A stretch of 64,000 nucleotides of DNA from Oscillospiraceae bacterium. Lineage in GTDB: Bacteria > Bacillota > Clostridia > Oscillospirales > Ruminococcaceae. The stretch is taken from NCBI GenBank assembly GCA_016281125.1, contig JAEEIA010000053.1, forward strand, positions 62,001 to 126,000. Reading direction: 5' to 3'. The position numbers and the translations under genes were made by a program. The notes beneath the pieces were generated by a model. The model did no database searches. It was given only the letters and a program-made list of their open reading frames with translations, and was not told where the DNA came from. This document shows, one piece after another, positions 44,296 through 52,359 of the stretch (positions are counted from its first letter, which is position 1; the number at the start of each line of letters is the position of its first letter).

Positions 44296-46185
44296 ATGAA
44301 CCTCTTTGAAAAAATCGAGCCGCTGCTGCTCAGGGTACAGAAGCCTGCGCGGTATATCGGCGGCGAGCCCGGAAGCATCATGAAGGACAAATCGCAGGTC
44401 AAGGCGCGGTTTGCCTTCTGCTTCCCCGACCGCTACGACGTCGGCATGAGCCACCTCGGCATGAAGGTGCTCTACGCGGTCATCAATCAGCGGCCGGAAT
44501 ACTGGTGTGAGCGCGTGTTTGCGCCGGACACCGACTTTGAAGCGCTGATGCGGGAGCACAAGCTGCCGCTCTACGCACTGGAAAGCCTGGAGCCGGTCAA
44601 AGACTTCGATTTCATCGGCTTCACGCTGCAATATGAGCTTTGCTATACCAATATCCTGAATATGCTGGATCTGGCGGGCGTGCCGGTGTGGCAGCGCGAC
44701 CGCGGCGAAAGCATTGCGCCGATTGTCTGCGCGGGCGGCTCCTGCGCGTGCAACCCGGAGCCGATTGCAGAGTTTGTCGATCTGTTCTTCCTCGGCGAGG
44801 GCGAGGAGGTTGACCTGGAGGTCATGGATCTCTATGTCAGAATGCGCGATGCAGGCGCGACGCGCTCGGAGTTTCTGAAAGCGGCCGCGCAGATTCAGGG
44901 TGTTTATGTTCCCTCGCTCTACGATGTCAGCTACAACGAGGACGGCACTGTGAAAGCCGTCACCCCGAAGGACGGCGCCCCCGCGACCGTCCGCAAGCGG
45001 ATCATCGAAAACTTTGACAAATGTCCGGCGCCGGAGAGCTTTGTTGTGCCGTTCTCGGAAATCGTGCATGACAGAGCCGTCACGGAGGTGCTGCGCGGCT
45101 GTCTGCGCGGCTGCCGGTTCTGTCAGGCGGGATTTTTATACCGCCCGTTCCGTGAAAAAACGCCGGATACCATCTGCGATCAGGCAAAAAAGCTGATTGA
45201 CAATACCGGCTATGAGGAGCTGTCCCTGTGCTCGCTCTCTACCTCGGATCACTCGCGGATCGAGGAGATGATGGACGGCCTGCTCACCTTTACCGACAAC
45301 GAGCACATTAACCTGAGCCTCCCCTCTTTGCGTGTCGATAATTTCAGCACCGGTCTGATGAACCGTCTGCGCAGAGTCCGCAGCAGCGGCCTGACATTCG
45401 CCCCCGAAGCCGGGACGCAGCGGATGCGCGACGTCATCAACAAGAACGTCACCGAGGAGGAGCTGATGCGTACCTGCAAAATCGCATTCAACGCGGGGCA
45501 GACCTCCGTGAAGCTCTACTTCATGATGGGACTGCCGACCGAAACGGATGACGATATCCGCGGAATCATTGAGCTGGCGCAGCGCGTCGTGGACATGTTC
45601 TACGAAATGGAGCACAGGCCGAAGGGCAAGCCCGTGCAGATCTCCTGCTCGATTGCGACCTTTGTGCCGAAGCCCTTTACGCCGTTTGAATTCCACCCGC
45701 AGGATACGCGTGAGATGATCGCGCACAAGCAGAAGATTCTGGAGGAGGCCGTTGCCGGACACAAACGCATCCGTGCAAGCTGGCACTTCCCCGAAACCAG
45801 TATTCTGGAAGCAGTGCTCGCCAAGGGCGACCGCAGGCTCTGCAAGGTCGTCTACGGCGCATGGAAGCGCGGCTGCATCTTCGATGCGTGGTCGGAGCAT
45901 TTCAGTTACCCGGGTTGGCTGGAGTCCTTTGCGGAGCAGGGACTGAGCGTTGAATTTTACGCGAACCGTCCGCGGCCGTACGACGAGGTGTTCCCGTGGG
46001 ATCATCTTGATTATTACGTGGACAAGGCGTTCCTGATCCGTGAGAACGAGAAGGCCAAACAGGCACAGACCACCAAGCATTGCCGACTGCAATGTGCGGG
46101 CTGCGGCGTCACCAAGGTGACGGGGCATCCGTGCTTTGATTACGGCAAAGCAGCACCGGCCCCGTCCGGCACAGCGACAAACTAG
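44296..46185 (+). CDS. B12-binding domain radical SAM protein (TIGR03960 type)
   Basis: This 629-residue protein has an N-terminal cobalamin-binding-like region (FCFPDRYDVGMSHLGMKVLY), then a radical SAM core whose cluster motif is LRGCLRGCRFCQAGF (about residue 268). A Cys-rich end follows (CRLQCAGCGVTKVTGHPCFD). The family is usually next to, or fused with, a DUF2344 protein; here that partner begins at 47247 after two DUF2500-like genes. The substrate is unknown. The ribosome site lies within repeat copy F. Confidence 0.92.
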   Translation: MNLFEKIEPLLLRVQKPARYIGGEPGSIMKDKSQVKARFAFCFPDRYDVGMSHLGMKVLYAVINQRPEYWCERVFAPDTDFEALMREHKLPLYALESLEPVKDFDFIGFTLQYELCYTNILNMLDLAGVPVWQRDRGESIAPIVCAGGSCACNPEPIAEFVDLFFLGEGEEVDLEVMDLYVRMRDAGATRSEFLKAAAQIQGVYVPSLYDVSYNEDGTVKAVTPKDGAPATVRKRIIENFDKCPAPESFVVPFSEIVHDRAVTEVLRGCLRGCRFCQAGFLYRPFREKTPDTICDQAKKLIDNTGYEELSLCSLSTSDHSRIEEMMDGLLTFTDNEHINLSLPSLRVDNFSTGLMNRLRRVRSSGLTFAPEAGTQRMRDVINKNVTEEELMRTCKIAFNAGQTSVKLYFMMGLPTETDDDIRGIIELAQRVVDMFYEMEHRPKGKPVQISCSIATFVPKPFTPFEFHPQDTREMIAHKQKILEEAVAGHKRIRASWHFPETSILEAVLAKGDRRLCKVVYGAWKRGCIFDAWSEHFSYPGWLESFAEQGLSVEFYANRPRPYDEVFPWDHLDYYVDKAFLIRENEKAKQAQTTKHCRLQCAGCGVTKVTGHPCFDYGKAAPAPSGTATN

Positions 46186-46211
46186 GATTCTGACCTGAAA
46201 GGAGAACAGTC

Positions 46212-46751
46212 ATGGGATTTTCGTTCGGTTTCGGCGGGCTGTTCAGCATCATGTTTTTCATCATGTTTGCTGCAATCGCCGTTTTCTTTCTCTACACAAT
46301 TATTCACAAGCTCTCCGAAGAAGCAAAAAACAGTCAGGCACCCGTGCAGAAGATATCGGCACGGATTGTCAGCAAGCGCACAGAGGTTCACGGCACAAGC
46401 GGCTCTGTGAATGCCGACGGCATGATGACAGGCGGCACGACATCCACGTCACATTATGTGACCTTTGAGGCGCCGGACGGTTCCCGTCTGGAGCTGAAGG
46501 TGAAGGGCAGCGAATTCGGAATGCTGGCGGAAGGCGACTGCGGCGAGCTGACCTTCCAGCGAAAGCGGTATCTCGGTTTTAACCGGATGCAGACGCCCGA
46601 GCAGATGCTCTATGCTCAGCAGGTTCAGGAGCAGCAGCTTCTGAATCAGGTCATGCAGGCGCAGATGATGTACGGGCAGCCAATGCCGGAGCAGATCCCT
46701 CCGGATCAGTTTATACAGACAGAAAATGAACAGCAGAGAATGCAGTTCTGA
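46212..46751 (+). CDS. DUF2500-like membrane protein (copy 1)
   Basis: This 179-residue protein has one membrane segment (FSIMFFIMFAAIAVFFLYTI), then a DUF2500-like beta-domain (VQKISARIVSKRTEV, HYVTFEAPDGSRLELKVKGS and GDCGELTFQRKRYLGFNRM) and a Gln/Met-rich tail. AAGGAG precedes the ATG. A shorter relative follows. Its position between the radical SAM and DUF2344 genes is noted, but a functional link is unproven. Confidence 0.8.
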   Translation: MGFSFGFGGLFSIMFFIMFAAIAVFFLYTIIHKLSEEAKNSQAPVQKISARIVSKRTEVHGTSGSVNADGMMTGGTTSTSHYVTFEAPDGSRLELKVKGSEFGMLAEGDCGELTFQRKRYLGFNRMQTPEQMLYAQQVQEQQLLNQVMQAQMMYGQPMPEQIPPDQFIQTENEQQRMQF

Positions 46752-46822
46752 CACATTTTTATTATTTTGATAAGGAAAGAGGATTTTCACACTGAACAAA
46801 CAACATTTTGGAGGTACATGAC

Positions 46823-47221
46823 ATGACAGGTGGAGGAAATCCGTTTACGTATGTAGGCCCGATCCTGCGGATGGTTCCGCTGGGTATTTTCGTGATCTGC
46901 GCAGTGATCTTCGTGATTCTCTGGGTGCGCCGCAAGCAGAAGGAAAAGCGCGGCGAGCTCAACGGCATGACGACTGTGGATGCAACGGTCATCTACAAGC
47001 GGCGGGATGTGCGGCGCGACATCAACACAGCGCCCTATGACGAGCGCTACTGCAACACCAATTTCTACTATGTGACGTTTGAGGAGAAAACCGGCAACAA
47101 GCTGGAGCTGCTGGTTTCCGGAAGCGTCTATGAATCCGTCCGGCGCGGTGAAAAGGGCGTGCTGTCCTATCAGGGACTGCGCTTTGTGAACTTTATGCCG
47201 AAAAAGCATCAGCAAATCTGA
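46823..47221 (+). CDS. DUF2500-like membrane protein (copy 2)
   Basis: This 132-residue protein has one membrane segment (IFVICAVIFVILWV) and the same beta-domain as copy 1 (TVDATVIYKRRDVRRD, YYVTFEEKTGNKLELLVSGS and GEKGVLSYQGLRFVNF), without the Gln/Met tail. The ATG at 46823 follows GGAGG. It ends 25 bp before the DUF2344 gene. Confidence 0.8.
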   Translation: MTGGGNPFTYVGPILRMVPLGIFVICAVIFVILWVRRKQKEKRGELNGMTTVDATVIYKRRDVRRDINTAPYDERYCNTNFYYVTFEEKTGNKLELLVSGSVYESVRRGEKGVLSYQGLRFVNFMPKKHQQI

Positions 47222-47246
47222 GCCGGACGAAAAAGGAGAGTCGTCT

Positions 47247-47927
47247 ATGGTACCGGTGAGAGCGACCTTTGAAAAGCGCCGCCGTGCAAAATACATCTCG
47301 CATCTGGATCTGATGCGCTGTATGCAGCGCGCGTTCCGGCGCGCCGGTGTGCCGATCTGGTTCACGGAGGGCTTCAATCCCCATGCATATCTGATGTTTC
47401 CGCTGGCGCTTTCTCTCGGCTATGAAAGCGGATGCGAATGCATGGATTTCCGCATCGACGGCGATATGTCCATGGAGGAGGCAATGACACGCCTGAACAG
47501 CGTGCTGCCGCCGGATTTGCAGATTCTGGCAGTCGCGGCACCTGTCCGGAAACACACGGACATTGCCTTTGCGGATTACGCCGTGCGGCTGGACTGTGCG
47601 GATGCAGCAACCTCTGCGGAGGCGCTGCGCGCAGCCTGGGAGCAGTTCCACGCACAGCCGGAAATCCTTGTGGAGAAAAAGACCAAGCGCGGCACCGCGC
47701 AGGTTGATGTCAAAGCACAGGCGCAGGTGACGGACGTGCAGACCGCAGAACAAGCGCTGGTGCTAAAGCTGCGGATGCCCGCGGGCACCTCGGTGAATGT
47801 GAATCCGGGGCTGCTGACTGACGCATTCCTCGCATGGCTGCCGGAGCATGCCCCCGCAGTGCGAACCGGCATGATGCATGCGGAGCGCCTCGCAATTCTC
47901 TGCGAGGACGGAACGCCGTTTGCTTAA
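47247..47927 (+). CDS. DUF2344 (TIGR03936) radical SAM-associated protein
   Basis: This 226-residue soluble protein has the family start VRATFEKRRRAKYISHLDLM and RCMQRAFRRAGVPIWFTEGF, with NPHAYLMFPLALSLGYESGC next. It is the usual partner of the B12-radical SAM protein (44296), often fused to it. AAGGAG precedes the ATG. The reaction of the pair is unknown; a link to RNA or ribosome maturation has been suggested from gene context in other Firmicutes. Confidence 0.9.
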   Translation: MVPVRATFEKRRRAKYISHLDLMRCMQRAFRRAGVPIWFTEGFNPHAYLMFPLALSLGYESGCECMDFRIDGDMSMEEAMTRLNSVLPPDLQILAVAAPVRKHTDIAFADYAVRLDCADAATSAEALRAAWEQFHAQPEILVEKKTKRGTAQVDVKAQAQVTDVQTAEQALVLKLRMPAGTSVNVNPGLLTDAFLAWLPEHAPAVRTGMMHAERLAILCEDGTPFA

Positions 47928-47947
47928 CAAATGTTTCTTTTCGCTGA

Positions 47948-47976
47948 CGCCCCTTCGGAGTTTGCTCCGAGGGGGC
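47948..47976 (+). terminator. Hairpin after the DUF2344 gene
   Basis: CGCCCCTTCGGA pairs with TCCGAGGGGGCG with one mismatch. A short T-stretch follows only after CCGC, so this is a modest terminator. Confidence 0.5.
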
Positions 47977-47981
47977 GCCGC

Positions 47982-48247
47982 TTTGTTCCATGACTGTGCA
48001 ATCGTCGCATTCAACTGTCCGATTGTATCTTCTTTCTGAAATCGGATTCCGTCTGTTCTGTAACCGCTTTGTAACCTTTTGCATCCCGAACGCCGCCGGA
48101 TTTTTGTCGGCCTTGATAAAAAAAGCGTGCCGTTTTTGTAGGTTGTTCACAAGAGAAACGCGGAAACATCAGAAAATACGTTCGGATTCCGGCCGCCTGA
48201 CAGCTTTGAACATCGGCTTCAGGAAAACTTCATGAAATCTTCAAAGG
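47982..48247. other. Intergenic region with no supported gene
   Basis: No convincing coding frame lies between the DUF2344 hairpin and the next promoter. Open frames here are short and lack ribosome sites. Confidence 0.6.
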
Positions 48248-48276
48248 TTGACAAAGTGATTACAACGTGCTATAAT
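48248..48276 (+). promoter_or_regulatory. Consensus promoter of the dockerin/cysteine-peptidase-like gene
   Basis: TTGACA, 17 bp and TATAAT. It lies inside the longest open frame, which rules out the start at 48232 and supports the start at 48430. Confidence 0.88.
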
Positions 48277-48282
48277 AGCAAT

Positions 48283-48429
48283 ACGCTCCGGAATCAAAGC
48301 CGGGGTGAACGGAAGCAAAAAGCGAATATATACAGACGAAATATAAAACAAAAGAAAAAAAGGGAAAACCGGGAAAGCCTGTGCTCGCCCACTACCTCAA
48401 CCCATCGGAAAGAGAAGGTCACCCACCCC
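48283..48429 (+). promoter_or_regulatory. Long 5' leader, possible riboswitch-like element
   Basis: The leader of about 147 nt contains GAATCAAAGCCGGGGTGAAC followed by GGAAGC, then an A-rich stretch and CCTCAACCCATCGG. The GGGGTGAA core and CAACCC segment recall parts of the ydaO (cyclic-di-AMP) riboswitch, which often precedes wall-hydrolase genes, but the full consensus is not met. I treat the assignment as weak. Confidence 0.25.
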
Positions 48430-49959
48430 ATGAGAGAACAAATGAAACGGCTCCTTTCAGCGGCAGCTGCACTGTGTATGCTGCCGGGCATGGCTGTTCT
48501 GCCGTCCTTCGGCTATACAGCCAGTGCCGAAACTGCTGCCGTCGTCACAGCCGCCGCAAGTGCTGTGTCATACCAGCAGTCCGCCGCCCTTGCGGCTCTG
48601 GTGCAGCGCATCGAAGAAGGTGCCTGCGGTCTGTATCTGGATAATCAGGAATGGACAGAACCGGAGGAACCGCTCGCAGTCGGCACCAATCTGAACACAC
48701 AGCAGAGATATTACGTAAGAACCACGACCGGCCTGTCGCAGTGGGGCAAACAGTGTTATATTTATTCACAGGGCGTTTACAGCCAGCTGTTTGACGCACT
48801 TCCTCTGAACGGAAATTCGTATTCAGTGAAACAGCCGTTCAACGGGAACGATGATATTTTGCTGGCGCGCACCGTGCTCCAGGGGCCTGCTGAGATTACG
48901 CCGCAGGTGCTTGCCGAAGCAAAGGTGATGCCGGGCGCATATCTGCGCACGACAACGGATACGGAAACCGGCAAATTCAACGGCAGTGCAGGTCATTCGC
49001 TGATCATTCTCGGATATGACGACACGACGATCACCGTTCTGGAGGGCAATGCCAACGGAATGGGCGCAATCGCGGAATCGACCATCAGCTACGAGGAGTT
49101 TGCACACCGGTTCACGACGGGCTGGAACAGAACTGTCACGCATATCATCCAGCCGGATGCGGATGTGTATGAGAAGCGCTTCGGCCTGACCTATTCCTAT
49201 GCCGCACCGCCGGCTCCGGCTGAGGAGAATGCCGCGCCGGTCACGACAGCCGCCGAAACCGCGACTGCTCCGGTTACTGCTGCAGCTGTCACGACGACAA
49301 CCGCAGCTGTGACGACCTCAGCAACCACGGCAGCGACGACAACCACCGCAGCTGTAACGACCGCAGCGGCATCGACGGTTCTGACAACAACGACAACCGC
49401 CGCACCGCAAACAACAATTTTGCAGCCGCGTCTGCTTGCAAGTGCCGCACCTGCGCAGCTTCTGCCCGCTGTGTATACGGCGGATCCGATCCGCGTGACG
49501 CGCAAGACCACAAAGGTTGCGCTGTTCCTGCCGGATGCAAAGCGCTTTACCTGGAGCAGCAGCGACACGAATATCGTGCAGGTCGATGAGAACGGCAAGG
49601 TGACGGTTCGTCAGAACGGAAAAGCCGTCATCACCGCAGCCAGCAGCGAAATGCGCTATGCATTCCCGATTGAGGTGCAGGTCGTCAGCTGGGCAGAACT
49701 CGGAGATATCAATCTGGACGGCTCCGTGGATCCGGCCGATGCGACGCTCGCGCTCCAGATCTATGTGGACACGCTGGTCGGAAGCGGCCTGCGCGACGAA
49801 ATGACCGATGTGCAGTTAGCACACGCGGATGTCGATGACAACGGCGAGGTCAGCGTGGAGGACGCGCAGAATATTCTGCGGTTCTACGTGGAATATACGC
49901 TTTCTGAGTCCGGCCTGAGCCCGATGGAAACATGGGCAAGGCTGCTCGGAATGGAATAA
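48430..49959 (+). CDS. Secreted dockerin protein with a cysteine-peptidase-like domain and Ig-like domain
   Basis: This 509-residue protein has a signal peptide (residues about 1-35), then a domain with LSQWGKQCYIYSQGVYSQLF (candidate Cys) and SAGHSLIILGYDDTTITVLE (candidate His), a CHAP or NlpC/P60-like layout (about 95-240). A long Thr/Ala linker, a BIG2-like Ig fold (RKTTKVALFLPDAKRFTWSS, about 355-420) and a C-terminal dockerin with two calcium loops (GDINLDGSVDPADATLALQI and ADVDDNGEVSVEDAQNILRF) follow. Anchoring to a cell-surface cohesin is expected. The ribosome site is weak; the ATG at 48442 is an alternative start. Confidence 0.85.
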   Translation: MREQMKRLLSAAAALCMLPGMAVLPSFGYTASAETAAVVTAAASAVSYQQSAALAALVQRIEEGACGLYLDNQEWTEPEEPLAVGTNLNTQQRYYVRTTTGLSQWGKQCYIYSQGVYSQLFDALPLNGNSYSVKQPFNGNDDILLARTVLQGPAEITPQVLAEAKVMPGAYLRTTTDTETGKFNGSAGHSLIILGYDDTTITVLEGNANGMGAIAESTISYEEFAHRFTTGWNRTVTHIIQPDADVYEKRFGLTYSYAAPPAPAEENAAPVTTAAETATAPVTAAAVTTTTAAVTTSATTAATTTTAAVTTAAASTVLTTTTTAAPQTTILQPRLLASAAPAQLLPAVYTADPIRVTRKTTKVALFLPDAKRFTWSSSDTNIVQVDENGKVTVRQNGKAVITAASSEMRYAFPIEVQVVSWAELGDINLDGSVDPADATLALQIYVDTLVGSGLRDEMTDVQLAHADVDDNGEVSVEDAQNILRFYVEYTLSESGLSPMETWARLLGME

Positions 49960-50035
49960 AATCAGATGCCAAGATCGCCTGCACAGTGCTGATGCAGGCG
50001 ATCTTATTGTGCAGGAAAAGGAAGTTTTGCTGTCT

Positions 50036-51892
50036 ATGACGCCGCAAACCATACTCAAGGAATATTTCGGATACGACCGTTTCCGCGACGGACAGGAAGC
50101 GCTGATCCGGCAGATTCTCTCCGGCGGGGACGTGCTCGGCATCATGCCGACCGGCGCGGGAAAATCCATCTGCTATCAGGTGCCTGCCATGCTGATGACC
50201 GGCATCACGGTTGTGGTTTCCCCGCTGATTTCGCTGATGCAGGATCAGGTCGCGGCACTGAAGGACGCCGGGCTCCCGGCAGCCTGTCTGCACAGCAATC
50301 TCGATCAGCGCGCGTATTTCGATACGCTCGATGCAGTGCGCCGCGGCGAGATCCGGCTGCTCTATGCGGCGCCGGAGCGTCTGCTGACCGATGCGTTTCT
50401 CTCGCTGACGGATACGGTTGCAGTCGCAATGGTCGCCGTCGATGAGGCGCACTGCCTTTCACAGTGGGGACAGGATTTCCGTCCGGGATATTTGCAGATT
50501 GCGGAGTTTCTGGATCAGCTGCCGCGGCGTCCGGTCGTTGCGGCGTTCACCGCGACCGCAACGCAGTCCGTGCGGGATGACATCCGCAGACTGCTTGGGC
50601 TCCGAGAGCCGCTGGAGCTGGTCACCGGCTTTGACCGGAAGAATCTCCGTTGGATCGTCGAACGGCCGGCAAAGAAATATGACGCGCTGCTGCGGATCCT
50701 GAAACGGAACAAAGGCAAAAGCGGCATCGTATATTGTATTTCCCGGCGTGTCACGGAGGAAATCTGCTCCAAGCTCTGTGCCGACGGCTTCCGGGCGGCG
50801 CGGTATCACGCGGGGCTGTCGCCGGAGGAGCGCACGGCCAATCAGGAGGCGTTTCTCCGCGACGAGGTGCAGATCATCACCGCGACCAATGCGTTCGGCA
50901 TGGGCATTGACAAATCCAATGTGTCATTTGTTGTGCATTACAATATGCCGAAAAGCATGGAGGCGTACTATCAGGAGGCGGGCAGAGCCGGGCGCGACGG
51001 GAGCCCGGCAGAGTGTACACTGCTGTACAGCCCGCAGGACATCCGCACGAATACGTTTCTGATTGAGAACTCCGAGCAGGAGAACGACCGTCTGACGCCG
51101 GAGCAGCGCAGCGCCGTCAGGCAGAAGGATTTTGAGCGCTTGCAGGCAATGGTGCGGTACTGCTCGCTGACGGACTGCCTGCGGCATTATATTCTGGGCT
51201 ATTTCGGGGAGCAGTCCCCGACGCACTGCGGCAACTGCGGCAGCTGCCTTGCGGAAACCGAAACCGTGGACGCGACCGTTCCGGCACAGAAGATTCTCTC
51301 CTGCGTATTCCGCGTGGCGCAGCGCGGACGCCGCTGCGGAACGAAGATGCTCTGCGATATTCTCCAGGGAAAAGATACGAAGCAGCTGAAAGAAGCCGGT
51401 TATCAGACCCTGTCAACTTACGGGCTGCTCGGGGATATTTCCCGCATTCATCTGGAGCATATGGTCAGCATTCTGCTCTCCCGCGGCTACCTGATGACCG
51501 ATACCGGGCAGTACGCGACGCTTTCCCTGACGCCGAAGGCGAACGCCGTCCTGCGCGGGCAGGAAACCGTGCAGATGGCGCTGCCGCAGCATGACCTGAA
51601 ACAGACCAGACGGGAGCAGCAGCTTGCGAATATGCCGGATTACGGCGTGGACGAGGTGCTGTTCCAGAAGCTCCGCCGTGTGCGCGAAAAGCTCGCGGCA
51701 AAGGAATTTGTCCCGGCGTATATCGTCTTTTCGGATGCGACGCTGCGCGACATGTGCAACAAGCGTCCGCTGGACGAGACGCAGATGCTCGCCATTTCCG
51801 GCGTCGGCAGATACAAGATGGACAAGTACGGCGAGGCCTTCCTGACCGCGCTGCGGGAATACGCCGCGGAGCAGGAACCGGCTGTTCCATAA
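50036..51892 (+). CDS. recQ: ATP-dependent DNA helicase RecQ
   Basis: This 618-residue 3'-5' helicase acts in recombination and fork repair. Motifs in order are FRDGQEALI (motif 0), MPTGAGKSICYQVP (Walker A, about residue 40), VDEAHCLSQWG (DEAH), the helicase C domain with TNAFGMGIDKSNVSFVVHYN and QEAGRAGRDG, the RecQ zinc site (CLRHYILGYF, CGNCGSC), a winged-helix region and an HRDC domain at the end (YIVFSDATLRDMCNKRPLDE). The ATG at 50036 is chosen with AAAAGGAAG upstream. Confidence 0.96.
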   Translation: MTPQTILKEYFGYDRFRDGQEALIRQILSGGDVLGIMPTGAGKSICYQVPAMLMTGITVVVSPLISLMQDQVAALKDAGLPAACLHSNLDQRAYFDTLDAVRRGEIRLLYAAPERLLTDAFLSLTDTVAVAMVAVDEAHCLSQWGQDFRPGYLQIAEFLDQLPRRPVVAAFTATATQSVRDDIRRLLGLREPLELVTGFDRKNLRWIVERPAKKYDALLRILKRNKGKSGIVYCISRRVTEEICSKLCADGFRAARYHAGLSPEERTANQEAFLRDEVQIITATNAFGMGIDKSNVSFVVHYNMPKSMEAYYQEAGRAGRDGSPAECTLLYSPQDIRTNTFLIENSEQENDRLTPEQRSAVRQKDFERLQAMVRYCSLTDCLRHYILGYFGEQSPTHCGNCGSCLAETETVDATVPAQKILSCVFRVAQRGRRCGTKMLCDILQGKDTKQLKEAGYQTLSTYGLLGDISRIHLEHMVSILLSRGYLMTDTGQYATLSLTPKANAVLRGQETVQMALPQHDLKQTRREQQLANMPDYGVDEVLFQKLRRVREKLAAKEFVPAYIVFSDATLRDMCNKRPLDETQMLAISGVGRYKMDKYGEAFLTALREYAAEQEPAVP

Positions 51893-52220
51893 TTTTCCGG
51901 TCGCAGAATCGGAAAAACTGCATATGATACTGTTAAGCGGCAATTCCGCGCTCCGGAACGGACGGGAAGTGGCGGCACAGGATCGGTGCAGGCGCCCTCA
52001 GAACAGCTTCCGGTCCGGGAGCCGGAAGCGGCGCTTTTCAGATAACAGAGCCGCAGCGGACGGGGACTGTCTGCTGCGGCTTTTTCTGCTCGTCATTTCT
52101 TGCGCTGAAAAAGCCCTGTTTCGCATCCAAAATTATTACATTTGACTGAAAACGTAATGAATTTGTACAGATTCACGGAAAGGATGCCGAAATTGATAAC
52201 CGGATTTTACAAAATGGTCG
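51893..52220. other. Intergenic region between recQ and the binding-protein promoter
   Basis: Besides the terminator at 52050 it holds no supported gene. CTTCCGGTCCGGGAGCCGGAAG near 52007-52028 can form a second hairpin. Confidence 0.6.
52050..52085 (+). terminator. recQ-side terminator
   Basis: GCCGCAGC/GCTGCGGC with a 15-nt loop is followed by TTTTT. Confidence 0.82.
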
Positions 52221-52249
52221 TTGACATCCCCGCAGAAATATGCTAAAAT
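52221..52249 (+). promoter_or_regulatory. Promoter of the sugar-type binding lipoprotein gene
   Basis: TTGACA, 17 bp and TAAAAT, with a leader of about 105 nt downstream. Confidence 0.82.
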
Positions 52250-52255
52250 GGTATC

Positions 52256-52359
52256 GGGTAAACAGCGCCGGAAACAAAATACGGAAAGTCCGGTGTCTGC
52301 GGTTTCCGCACACTGTTTTTTCTGCTTTGTTTGGGGAAAATTTAAGGAGGAGCAACAAA
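52256..52359 (+). promoter_or_regulatory. Leader with intrinsic terminator and alternative pairing (attenuator candidate)
   Basis: Within the leader, TGCGG (52298-52302) pairs with CCGCA (52306-52310), extended by outer GTG/CAC pairs, and TGTTTTTTCT follows: a terminator inside the 5' leader. Upstream CGGAAAC (52269-52275) is perfectly complementary to GTTTCCG (52302-52308), which overlaps the terminator stem. The two pairings exclude each other, as in transcription attenuation. AAGGAGG for the gene lies after the terminator. The signal sensed is unknown. Confidence 0.55.

Noticed and set aside
48232-48429. 66-codon N-terminal extension of the dockerin/cysteine-peptidase-like protein
   Set aside because: A consensus promoter lies inside it, and the signal peptide begins only at 48430.
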